This document shows, in pieces, positions 38,794-46,803 of a DNA stretch of 64,000 nt. The notes under the pieces were generated by a model. The model saw only the letters and a list, made by a program, of their open reading frames with translations. It had not been told where the DNA came from and did not search any database. The stretch covers positions 341,002-405,001 of the forward strand of contig JADJDV010000003.1 of assembly GCA_016702555.1 (NCBI GenBank), given 5' to 3'. Each line of letters starts with the position of its first letter. Position 1 is the stretch's first letter. The stretch comes from Burkholderiales bacterium (GTDB taxonomy: Bacteria > Pseudomonadota > Gammaproteobacteria > Burkholderiales > Burkholderiaceae_C). A program made the translations under genes and the position numbers.

Positions 38794-40089
38794 ATGAAAC
38801 TCGCCGACAACAAAGCCACGCTGTCGTTCTCGAACGGCAGCCCCGAAGTCGAACTGCCGGTCTACCAGGGCACCATCGGGCCCGATGTGGTCGACATCCG
38901 CAAGCTGTACGGGCAGACCGGCATGTTCACCTACGACCCGGGCTTCATGTCCACGGCGGCGTGCCAGTCCAGCATCACCTACATCGACGGCGACAAGGGC
39001 GAGTTGCTCTACCGCGGCTACCCGATCGAGCAACTGGCCCAGAAGTGCGACTACCTCGACACCTGCTACCTGCTGCTCAAGGGCGAGTTGCCCGACGCCA
39101 ATCAGCGCAAGGACTTCCACAAGCTGGTGCTCGGCCACACCATGGTCAACGAGCAGATGCAGTTCTTCCTGCGCGGCTTCCGGCGCGACGCGCACCCGAT
39201 GGCGGTGCTGACAGGCCTGGTGGGCGCCATGTCGGCCTTCTATCACGACTCGATCGACATCCATAACCCCGAGCACCGCGAGATTGCCGCGATCCGCCTG
39301 ATCTCGAAGATGCCGACGCTGGTGGCGATGGCGCACAAGTACGGCGTCGGCCAACCCTACCGCTACCCGCTCAACAAGCTGAGCTACGCCGGCAACTTCC
39401 TGCATATGATGTTCAGCACGCCGTGCGATGACTACCAGGTCAATCCGGTGCTTGAGCGCGCCATGGATCGGATCTTCATCCTGCACGCCGACCACGAGCA
39501 GAACGCCTCCACCTCCACCGTGCGCCTGTGCGGCAGCTCGGGCACCAACCCGTTCGCCGCCATCTCTGCTGGCGTGGCCTGCCTGTGGGGCCCCGCCCAC
39601 GGCGGCGCCAACGAAGCCGCCCTGAACATGCTCGAAGACATCCAGAAGATGGGTGGCATCGCCAAGCTGGGTGAGTTCATCGAGAAGGTCAAGGACAAGA
39701 ACTCGGGCGTGCGCCTGATGGGCTTTGGCCACCGCGTCTACAAGAACTACGACCCGCGCGCCAAGCTGATGCAGGAAACCTGCGACGAGGTGCTGCAAGA
39801 GCTGGGCCTGCAAAACGACCCGCTGTTCGCCCTGGCCAAGGCACTCGAGAAGATCGCGCTGGAAGACGAATACTTCGTCTCGCGCAAGCTGTACCCCAAC
39901 GTCGATTTCTACTCCGGCATCGTGCAGCGCGCCATTGGCGTGCCGGTCAAGCTGTTCACCGGCATCTTCGCGCTGGCCCGCACCGTCGGCTGGATCGCGC
40001 AGCTGAACGAGATGATGATCGACCCCGAATACAAGATCGGCCGCCCACGCCAGCTGTACACCGGCTCGCCGCGCCGCGACGTGCCCTGA
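38794..40089 (+). CDS. gltA: citrate synthase
   Basis: 431 residues, type II (hexameric, Gram-negative) length. Active-site histidines are in GPAHGGANEA and GFGHRVYKNYDPRA, and the catalytic aspartate is in the later LYPNVDFYSG segment. It condenses oxaloacetate and acetyl-CoA. It is the last gene of the sdh-gltA unit and is followed by a strong terminator. Confidence 0.97.
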   Translation: MKLADNKATLSFSNGSPEVELPVYQGTIGPDVVDIRKLYGQTGMFTYDPGFMSTAACQSSITYIDGDKGELLYRGYPIEQLAQKCDYLDTCYLLLKGELPDANQRKDFHKLVLGHTMVNEQMQFFLRGFRRDAHPMAVLTGLVGAMSAFYHDSIDIHNPEHREIAAIRLISKMPTLVAMAHKYGVGQPYRYPLNKLSYAGNFLHMMFSTPCDDYQVNPVLERAMDRIFILHADHEQNASTSTVRLCGSSGTNPFAAISAGVACLWGPAHGGANEAALNMLEDIQKMGGIAKLGEFIEKVKDKNSGVRLMGFGHRVYKNYDPRAKLMQETCDEVLQELGLQNDPLFALAKALEKIALEDEYFVSRKLYPNVDFYSGIVQRAIGVPVKLFTGIFALARTVGWIAQLNEMMIDPEYKIGRPRQLYTGSPRRDVP

Positions 40090-40113
40090 GCGCATTGACC
40101 TGCGTTTTCAAGC

Positions 40114-40139
40114 AACCCGCCCGCGTGGCGGGTTTTTTC
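40114..40139 (+). terminator. rho-independent terminator of the sdh-gltA operon
   Basis: AACCCGCC (40114-40121) pairs with GGCGGGTT (40127-40134) around a 5-nt loop, followed by a T run. Confidence 0.9.
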
Positions 40140-40548
40140 TTGAAGACAGGCGTTTGCGCCTGAGTGACGGCAGACCCTCCTGGGCCTGGGTTGCCGGAAA
40201 ACTCGGGGTGGCAGAGATCGATAAAAAGCCCCGTAAGCTGCGCGAATGCACAAGCCATGCCGATTGGTGCCTGGCGCTGGGATGAGGCATTGAAACGATC
40301 GGCGTCATGAAGCCACGCCGAGTGTCCCTTGTGCAGATCGGCACGTGCACGCGTCGGCTGATGAGAGGCGGAGGCCGTGGCGCTGAAGGCGCCCCGTTCA
40401 TGGCACAGGCAGCAACACCACGCGGCCACGGACGTTGCCCGCACAACGGCCGCTGGGGGCGGGCAACCGCACCACGACTGCGTTGCACGCTTCCAGTCCG
40501 ATCTTCGGCTGCCTGCGTAGGCCGTGCTGCAAGATATTCTTGTCTTGC
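40140..40548. other. intergenic stretch without a supported gene
   Basis: About 410 bp between the gltA terminator and the baeRF3 promoter. It holds a small perfect hairpin (CAGGCG at 40147-40152 with CGCCTG at 40157-40162) next to the gltA terminator. There are short open frames on both strands whose composition looks random, rich in Arg/Cys/Ser. No RNA gene or conserved protein was recognised. Confidence 0.6.
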
Positions 40549-40578
40549 TTGAATCCCTACTTCGCGTCCGGATATAAG
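40549..40578 (+). promoter_or_regulatory. sigma-70-like promoter for the baeRF3 gene
   Basis: TTGAAT (40549-40554), an 18-nt spacer and TATAAG (40573-40578). The 5' leader would be about 45 nt, ending in an AGGAG site before the TTG start. Confidence 0.55.
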
Positions 40579-40629
40579 AAAGTGGAAGGAGGGAGGCGTG
40601 CATCCCGAACCACTCAGGAGATTCAACAG

Positions 40630-41778
40630 TTGGACATTCTCAGCAACGACTACCCACAGAAGATTCTTGGCAGGCGCGAAGGCCCCTGCCTGTCCTTGTA
40701 TCAACCCACCCATCGGCAATTTCCGCAGCGCCAGCAAGACCCGATCCGCTTCCGCAATCTGGTCAAGAAGCTGGAGGATTCGTTGCGGCAGCAGTATTCG
40801 GATCGCGACATCGCGCCGCTGCTGGCGCCCTTCATCGCGCTGGCGGACGACGCCGACTTCTGGAATCACAACGCCGATGGCCTGGCCGTGCTCGGCGCCG
40901 CGGACATGTTCGGCGTCTACCGGCTGCAGCGCCCGGTCGAGGAACTGGCGATCGTCGCCGACAGCTTCCATACCAAACCCCTCCTGCGCATCGTGCAATC
41001 GGCCGATCGCTACCACATCCTGGTCTTGAGTCGGCATTCGGCACGCCTGTTCGAGGGCAATCGTGACCGCGTTGATGAGATTGCACTGGCAGCGGAAGTG
41101 CCCCGCCAACTGGACGACGTGAGAGTGCGCGAATTCGAACGCGACCGCGCCATGCGCACCCACGGCCGCGTCGAACCCGGCGCAATGGGACGACACGGCG
41201 CCAGCGATGCGAAACAGGATGGCATCGACGCCGAGACCGAGAAGTTCTTCCGCGAGGTCGATCGTGCGGTGCTGGAACATCACTCGCGGCCGAGCGGCTT
41301 GCCCCTGCTGCTGGCGGCGCTGCCGGAACATCACCCCCTGCTGCGCAAGGTCAGCCACAACCCGCAGCTGATGGACGCGAGCCTCGACGTCGATGCCAGC
41401 CAGCTCTCGCTCGACGAGTTGCGCGAGCGCGCATGGACACTGGTCCAACCCCGCTACCTCGATCGGCTGGCCAGCCTGATCGATGCGTTTGCCGCCGCCG
41501 AGGCCAAGCAGCAAGGCAGCGGCGATCTTTCGGATGTGGCCCGGGCCGCGACCGAGGGGCGCGTCGCCACCCTGCTGCTGGAGGCCGACCGCCACATTCC
41601 TGGGCGAATCGATGCCGAAACCGGCGCCCTCACCGATGTGAAACTGGACGATCCTCGGATCGACGATATGCTGGACGATCTGGGTGAGCGGGTCCTGCGC
41701 AGCGGCGGCGAAGTGGTGATCGTGCCGGCCGAGCGCATGCCGACCAAGAGCGGCTTGGCAGCAACCTACCGGTTCTGA
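40630..41778 (+). CDS. bacterial archaeo-eukaryotic release-factor-like protein (baeRF family 3)
   Basis: 382 residues from TTG 40630, 9 nt after AGGAG (40616-40620). The N-terminal LSLYQPTHR (22-29) and the QDPIRFRNLVKKLE segment are typical of baeRF3. An eRF1-like core follows, including HILVLSRHSARLFEG, and a C-terminal domain ending EVVIVPAERMPTKSGLAATYRF. The loop where eRF1 carries GGQ reads GRHGASDAKQDG here. The family is thought to act on ribosomes, but bacterial function is not established. The upstream frame is open to 40435 without homology. It is followed by an HPF-like gene, a suggestive ribosome-related pairing. Confidence 0.82.
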   Translation: MDILSNDYPQKILGRREGPCLSLYQPTHRQFPQRQQDPIRFRNLVKKLEDSLRQQYSDRDIAPLLAPFIALADDADFWNHNADGLAVLGAADMFGVYRLQRPVEELAIVADSFHTKPLLRIVQSADRYHILVLSRHSARLFEGNRDRVDEIALAAEVPRQLDDVRVREFERDRAMRTHGRVEPGAMGRHGASDAKQDGIDAETEKFFREVDRAVLEHHSRPSGLPLLLAALPEHHPLLRKVSHNPQLMDASLDVDASQLSLDELRERAWTLVQPRYLDRLASLIDAFAAAEAKQQGSGDLSDVARAATEGRVATLLLEADRHIPGRIDAETGALTDVKLDDPRIDDMLDDLGERVLRSGGEVVIVPAERMPTKSGLAATYRF

Positions 41779-41868
41779 GCTTGTTCATTGACCGGTGTCG
41801 CGCCATCACATCAACGCCATGACCCGACATCGCTGGTCATGGTTGCCACATCCCGAGGAGAAAGGCCC

Positions 41869-42217
41869 ATGCAGGTTTTCATTCAAACCGATCGCAACAT
41901 TGCGCTAACGGAAAAACAGCGCGCAGACTTCGAGCGAAGCCTGACCAAGGCCGTCGGTCATTTCGACGCTCGACTCACCCGCATCGAAGCGCACCTGAGC
42001 GATGTCAACAGCGCACGTGGCGGCGAAAACGACAAGCGCTGCCTGCTGGAAGCGCGCCCATCGGGGGCGCCAGCCGATCGCCGTCGACCACCAGGCAGCA
42101 ACGCTTGAACTGGCCATCGCGGGTGCCAGCGGCAAGCTGGTCAGCGCATTGGAAAGCACGTTCGGACGCCTCGACAGCGTGCGCGGCACCAATGGCAACA
42201 TCACCCCAGGCGCGTGA
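41869..42217 (+). pseudogene. HPF/RaiA-like ribosome-associated protein, one frameshift
   Basis: ATG 41869 follows GAGGAGAAAGG. The N-terminal half (MQVFIQTDRNI, LTRIEAHLSDVNSARGG, NDKRCLLEAR) matches HPF/RaiA-like proteins of Burkholderiales. The C-terminal half (GRQPIAVDHQAATLELAI, FGRLDSVRG) continues in another frame to 42217. The break is a five-G run at 42063-42067; dropping one G joins the halves as a 115-residue protein. Such proteins bind the 30S decoding centre and stabilise idle ribosomes. It is either a genuine frameshift or a homopolymer consensus error. Confidence 0.78.
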
Positions 42218-42365
42218 CGCCGCCGCTCGTGCTGCCGAAGACCGCAAGGCAGGCTGGCTAAGAACGTGGCGGTCGAGGTCGACAGCCACGTTTGGCGTGC
42301 CCAGAAAGGGTGAATGAGTCCGGCGGTCAGAGCGGGTACGGCGGGTTCGGTTCGTTTGCACCTTC

Positions 42366-42974
42366 TCAGCGCCCGTCCAGATGCTCGAGCGCGAACAGCG
42401 GCACCTCGGCCTGCCGGCTCAGCCAGAGGCCGCCGCCAAGCTCCAGCAGGTGCTCGCGCAGGCCGCGGCGATAAAGCGCCACACGATGCCGGAACTGGCG
42501 CGCGTCGGTCAGGTCCTCGTCGATCACGTCACGCTCATAGTCCTCGCGCGAGACCGCCTCGACGTAGAGCGCGCCACGGCAGAGGCGCCCCAGGTTGGCC
42601 AGCGCACGCCGCAGGTCCGACGGGCTCAGGTAGGGCAGCACGCCCTGGCAGATGACCAGATCGAACGGCTCGGGCGCCGCGTAGTCCACCACCGAGCCGC
42701 GCTCCCAGCCATAGCGCTGGCACAGGTAGTCGCTGATCTCGACGCCGTGGTAGAGGCCTTCAGGAAAATGCCGCGCGATCAAGCCTTGCCACAGCCCAAT
42801 GCCGCAGCCCACGTCCAGCACCCGCCGCACCGGCACGCGCAGGTATTGGAGGTAGGCAGCAACGAACGTGCACAAGCGCTCCACGTGCGCGGGGTCGACC
42901 ACGCTGGTCTTCTTGTTGAAATAAAAGCGCTGGTAATAGGCTTCGTCGAAGGTGCTGGCGGGGGCAGATTGCAT
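42366..42974 (-). CDS. class I SAM-dependent methyltransferase
   Basis: 202 residues from ATG 42974. SAM-binding motif I is VLDVGCGIGLW (about 52-62), with an acidic motif II-like turn (GVEISDYLC) and PFDLVICQGVLPYLSP as the post-II strand. The N-terminal YYQRFYFNKKT segment is shared by a group of small methyltransferases of unknown substrate. It is divergent from the LysR gene. Confidence 0.85.
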   Translation of the reverse strand: MQSAPASTFDEAYYQRFYFNKKTSVVDPAHVERLCTFVAAYLQYLRVPVRRVLDVGCGIGLWQGLIARHFPEGLYHGVEISDYLCQRYGWERGSVVDYAAPEPFDLVICQGVLPYLSPSDLRRALANLGRLCRGALYVEAVSREDYERDVIDEDLTDARQFRHRVALYRRGLREHLLELGGGLWLSRQAEVPLFALEHLDGR

Positions 42975-43191
42975 GTGTTCAAAACGGCAGGAGGGCACGG
43001 GGCTAGATGCACGCGCCTGCTCCAGCCTGACTCGCACCATACCTCAGCTGCAAGCGGCCCTCCTGACGGCCAGTTCGCGCGTCAAGCCATCCCGCCCCAG
43101 GACGTTAGCCATCTCCATTCGCGATGCCTCGAGGTTGAATTACTGTGAAAATCAGTCGAATCCATCTTCAACCAAGACGTCACCCGCTCCC

Positions 43192-44121
43192 GTGAAAATC
43201 ACCGAACGCAGCTTCGCCCGCCGCATCGACCTGACGTCGCTGCAGCTGTTCGTGGCCGTATGCGAAGCGGGCAGCATCGGCAAGGCGGCCGAGCGCGAGT
43301 TCATTGCCGCCTCGGCCGTCAGCAAGCGCCTGGCCGACCTGGAGAGCGCGCTTGGCACCACCCTGCTCTACCGCCACGCGCGCGGCGTCGACCTGACGCC
43401 CGCCGGCCAAAGCCTGCTGCACCACGCCCGCAGCGTGCTGTACGGGTTGGAGAAGATGCAGGGCGAGTTGGGCGAATACGCCGATGGCGTGCGTGGCCAT
43501 GTGCGCGTGCACGCCAGCATCTCGGCCATCGTGCAGTTTCTGCCGGAGGACCTGGGCCACTTCGTGCGCCAGCACCCGCAGATCCGCATCGATCTGGAAG
43601 AGCACCTGTCCGGCGACGTGTTGCGCGCAGTGCAGGAAGGCGCGGCCGACCTCGGCATCTGCAATGCCGATGCGCTGGCGCAATCGGGCAGCGCACTGCA
43701 GGTGCAGCCTTACCGTCAGGACCGGCTGGCCCTGGTGGTGCCCGCCGGCCACGCGCTGGCAGTGCATACAGCAATCGGCTTCGCCGACACGCTGGACGAA
43801 GACCATGTCGGCCTGCACGCCAACAGCTCGATCGCGCTGGCCATGCACCACGCGGCCACCGAGGCCGGTCGCGCGATCCGCCTGCGCATCCGTGTCACCG
43901 GGCTGGACGCCATGTGCCGCATGATCGCCAATGGCCTGGGCGTCGGCGTGATGCCGCTGCGCGCCTTCGAACTGATGCACGGCGCCGCCGCACTGCGCGC
44001 GCTGCCGCTGTCCGACAGCTGGGCGCGGCGCGAAATCAGCCTGATCGCGCGCGACTTCGCCTCCTTGCCCGTGACCGCGCGGGCGCTGGTCGAGCACCTT
44101 CGGCAGGCGCCTGCCCCGTGA
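43192..44121 (+). CDS. LysR family transcriptional regulator
   Basis: 309 residues from GTG 43192. N-terminal winged HTH (LTSLQLFVAVCEAGSIGKAA, then SAVSKRLADLE) and a periplasmic-binding-like effector domain from about residue 95. It is 42 bp upstream of leuC and co-directional, so it could control the leucine operon and be read through into it. Burkholderiales often carry a LysR gene in this position. The effector is unknown. Confidence 0.92.
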   Translation: MKITERSFARRIDLTSLQLFVAVCEAGSIGKAAEREFIAASAVSKRLADLESALGTTLLYRHARGVDLTPAGQSLLHHARSVLYGLEKMQGELGEYADGVRGHVRVHASISAIVQFLPEDLGHFVRQHPQIRIDLEEHLSGDVLRAVQEGAADLGICNADALAQSGSALQVQPYRQDRLALVVPAGHALAVHTAIGFADTLDEDHVGLHANSSIALAMHHAATEAGRAIRLRIRVTGLDAMCRMIANGLGVGVMPLRAFELMHGAAALRALPLSDSWARREISLIARDFASLPVTARALVEHLRQAPAP

Positions 44122-44163
44122 TCGCCACGCCAGCATAGAATTTGACCAGCCAGTGAGAACCGC

Positions 44164-45618
44164 ATGACCGCACGCACGCTTTACGACAAGATCTGGGAAG
44201 AGCACGTCGTCCACACCGAGGAGGACGGCACCGCCGTGCTCTACATCGACCGCCACCTGGTGCACGAGGTGACCAGCCCGCAAGCCTACGAAGGCCTGCG
44301 CCAGGCCGGCCGCAAGCCCTGGCGCGTCAGCTCGGTGGTCGCCACCGCCGACCACAACACGCCCACCACCGGCTGGGAGCGTGGCTACGACGGCATCGAG
44401 GACCCGATCAGCAAGGAGCAGGTCACCACGCTCGACGCCAACATCAATGAGCACGGCGCCGCCGCCTTCTTCCCCTTCCTGCACAAGCGCCAGGGCATCG
44501 TGCACGTGATCGGCCCCGAGAACGGCGCTACCTTGCCCGGCATGACCGTGGTCTGCGGCGACAGCCACACCAGCACGCACGGCGCCTTTGGTGCGCTGGC
44601 GCACGGCATCGGCACCAGCGAGGTCGAGCACGTGCTGGCCACGCAGACCCTGCTGGCCAAGAAGGCCCGCAACATGCTGATCAAGGTGAACGGCCAGGTG
44701 GCGCCCGGCATCACCGCCAAGGACATCGTGCTGGCCATCATCGGCCAGATCGGCACCGCCGGCGGCACCGGCTACACCATCGAGTTCGCCGGCGAGGCGA
44801 TCCGGCGCCTGAGCATGGAAGGCCGCATGACGGTGTGCAACATGGCGATCGAGGCCGGTGCGCGCGCCGGGCTGGTGGCCGTGGACGACAAGACCATCGA
44901 GTACGTCAAGGGCCGCCTGCTGGCCCCCGGCACCGACTCGGCCACGGGCAAGTTCGTGGGCGGCCCCGAGTGGGACCAGGCCGTCGCCTACTGGAAGACA
45001 CTGCACTCCGATCCCGATGCCGAGTTCGACACCGTGGTCGAGCTGGACGCCAGCAAAATAGTGCCGCAGGTCACCTGGGGCACCAGCCCGGAGATGGTGA
45101 CCGGCATCGATGGCCGCGTGCCCGACCCCGAAAAGGAAAAGGACGCCAACAAGCGCGGCGCCATCGAGCGCGCGCTGACCTACATGGGCCTGGAGCCCAA
45201 CAAGGCGATGAGCGACATCGGCATCGACAAGGTCTTCATCGGCAGTTGCACCAACAGCCGCATCGAGGACTTGCGCGATGCCGCGGCGATGGTGAAGCAG
45301 CTCGGCCGCAAGGTAGCGCCCAGCGTCAAGCTGGCGATGGTGGTGCCAGGATCCGGCCTGGTGAAGCGCCAGGCCGAGGCCGAGGGCCTGGATCAGGTGT
45401 TCACCGCCGCCGGTTTCGAGTGGCGCGAGCCGGGTTGCAGCATGTGCCTGGCCATGAACGCCGACCGGCTGGAGCCGGGCGAGCGCTGCGCCTCCACCAG
45501 CAACCGCAACTTCGAAGGTCGCCAGGGCAATGGCGGTCGCACCCATCTGGTCAGCCCGGCGATGGCCGCGGCGGCCGCCGTGCACGGGCATTTCGTCGAT
45601 GTCCGTGCGTTTTCGTGA
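44164..45618 (+). CDS. leuC: 3-isopropylmalate dehydratase large subunit
   Basis: 484 residues. The aconitase-superfamily [4Fe-4S] cysteines lie in GSCTNSRIEDL and in CSMCLAMNAD; VCGDSHTSTHGAFG is the substrate-site signature. With LeuD it isomerises 2-isopropylmalate to 3-isopropylmalate. A short hairpin terminator follows, then an entericidin gene and leuD. Confidence 0.97.
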   Translation: MTARTLYDKIWEEHVVHTEEDGTAVLYIDRHLVHEVTSPQAYEGLRQAGRKPWRVSSVVATADHNTPTTGWERGYDGIEDPISKEQVTTLDANINEHGAAAFFPFLHKRQGIVHVIGPENGATLPGMTVVCGDSHTSTHGAFGALAHGIGTSEVEHVLATQTLLAKKARNMLIKVNGQVAPGITAKDIVLAIIGQIGTAGGTGYTIEFAGEAIRRLSMEGRMTVCNMAIEAGARAGLVAVDDKTIEYVKGRLLAPGTDSATGKFVGGPEWDQAVAYWKTLHSDPDAEFDTVVELDASKIVPQVTWGTSPEMVTGIDGRVPDPEKEKDANKRGAIERALTYMGLEPNKAMSDIGIDKVFIGSCTNSRIEDLRDAAAMVKQLGRKVAPSVKLAMVVPGSGLVKRQAEAEGLDQVFTAAGFEWREPGCSMCLAMNADRLEPGERCASTSNRNFEGRQGNGGRTHLVSPAMAAAAAVHGHFVDVRAFS

Positions 45619-45620
45619 CG

Positions 45621-45639
45621 CCCCGCAACGGGGTTTTTT
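45621..45639 (+). terminator. short hairpin/terminator after leuC
   Basis: CCCCG (45621-45625) with CGGGG (45629-45633) and six T. The small stem suggests partial termination, leaving reduced read-through into entericidin and leuD. Confidence 0.6.
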
Positions 45640-45653
45640 GCTAACTCAAGGAG

Positions 45654-45794
45654 ATGAAGATGTTCAAGAAAGTCGCCTCTACGCTGGCCGCCGTTGCCAT
45701 GGTGCTGGGCCTGGCCGCCTGCAACACCGTGCAAGGCGTGGGCAAGGACGTGCAGAAAGCCGGCTCCGCCGTCGAAGGCGCGGCCAAGAAGTAA
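45654..45794 (+). CDS. entericidin A/B family small lipoprotein
   Basis: 46 residues. MKMFKKVASTLAAVAMVLGL precedes the lipobox AAC, and the mature part CNTVQGVGKDVQKAGSAVEG is typical of entericidin. AAGGAG lies directly before ATG 45654. It would be an outer-membrane-directed lipoprotein; family members have been linked to envelope stress and cell lysis in E. coli. It sits between leuC and leuD, flanked by hairpins on both sides, so its level may be set separately from the leu genes. Confidence 0.92.
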   Translation: MKMFKKVASTLAAVAMVLGLAACNTVQGVGKDVQKAGSAVEGAAKK

Positions 45795-45947
45795 GTCCGA
45801 AACCTTCTCGCGCAGGCCGGATCGATCCGCCTCGAGCGGCGATCTTGGCCTGCGTGAGCCGGTAACGCTGGCGCGAGTGCATGACTCGCTCCGTCCGCAT
45901 ATTTTTTGAGTTCATCTTCTGACCGCCACGCTCCGCGGCCAGAGCCC

Positions 45948-45981
45948 AAGGCCCGAGGCGCGCCCCGCCGGCCTTTTTTTT
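45948..45981 (+). terminator. rho-independent terminator before leuD
   Basis: AAGGCC (45948-45953) pairs with GGCCTT (45970-45975) around a GC-rich loop, followed by eight T. It would limit read-through from entericidin into leuD, unless leuD has its own promoter. Confidence 0.6.
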
Positions 45982-46001
45982 GCTGAGCAGCACTGACGCG
46001 C

Positions 46002-46649
46002 ATGGACAAGTTCACCATTCACCTGGGCCTGGTCGTTCCGCTCGACCGTGAGAACGTCGATACCGACGCCATCATTCCCAAGCAATTTCTCAAGTCGATC
46101 CGCAAGACCGGCTTCGGCCCCAACCTGTTCGACGAATGGCGCTACCTGGACCATGGCGAGCCCGGCATGGATCCGGCCACGCGCAAGCCCAATCCGGACT
46201 TCGTGCTGAACCAGCCGCGCTACCAGGGCGCCAGCATTCTGCTGGCACGCAAGAACTTCGGCTGCGGCTCCAGCCGCGAGCACGCGCCCTGGGCGCTGCA
46301 GCAATACGGCTTTCGCGCGCTGATCGCGCCGAGCTATGCCGACATCTTCTTCAACAACTGCTTCAAGAACGGCGTGCTGCCGATCGTGCTGCCCGAAGCC
46401 ACGGTGGCGCGGCTGTTCGATGAGGTGACCGCCTTTCCCGGCTACCGGCTGACGGTGGACCTGGAGCGCCAGCGCGTCGTCAAGCCCGACGGCACCGACC
46501 TGCCCTTCGACGTGCAGCCCTTCCGCAAGTACTGCCTGCTGAACGGCTTCGACGACATCGGCCTGACGCTGCGCCACCAGGACAAGATCAAATCCTTCGA
46601 AGCCGAGCGGCTGGCAAGGAAGCCTTGGTTGGCCCACACCATCGCCTGA
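46002..46649 (+). CDS. leuD: 3-isopropylmalate dehydratase small subunit
   Basis: 215 residues, swivelling domain of the LeuCD enzyme. Landmarks: PLDRENVDTDAIIPKQFLK, LARKNFGCGSSREHAPWAL and NNCFKNGVLPI. It completes the active site of LeuC. It is separated from leuC by the entericidin gene and from leuB by a palindromic repeat. Confidence 0.96.
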   Translation: MDKFTIHLGLVVPLDRENVDTDAIIPKQFLKSIRKTGFGPNLFDEWRYLDHGEPGMDPATRKPNPDFVLNQPRYQGASILLARKNFGCGSSREHAPWALQQYGFRALIAPSYADIFFNNCFKNGVLPIVLPEATVARLFDEVTAFPGYRLTVDLERQRVVKPDGTDLPFDVQPFRKYCLLNGFDDIGLTLRHQDKIKSFEAERLARKPWLAHTIA

Positions 46650-46662
46650 AAACCCAACAGCC

Positions 46663-46760
46663 GGACGCAGAGAACGCAGAAACTCGCAGAGGACGCCGAA
46701 CAAGCCAGATTTTGGTTTCTTTTGCGCCCTCTGCGGAACCTTTGCGTCCTCTGCGTTCGG
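46663..46760. repeat. imperfect palindromic repeat, copy B of a dispersed CGCA-rich element
   Basis: About 98 bp between leuD and leuB. The left half has GGACGCAGAGAACGCAGA and TCGCAGAGGACGC; the right half has CCCTCTGCGGAACC and TTTGCGTCCTCTGCGTTC. The word pattern and dyad plan match copy A at 26677-26771. It would fold into a long hairpin in a leuD-leuB mRNA. Confidence 0.7.
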
Positions 46761-46803
46761 GAGTTTTTGACGGCGCTTCGTCCTTCATTCACATACACAC
46801 CCC

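Noticed and set aside
40307..40552. 82-codon frame in the gap between gltA and the baeRF3 gene
   Set aside because: Composition looks random (Arg/Cys/Gly-rich) and it has no ribosome-binding site or domain.
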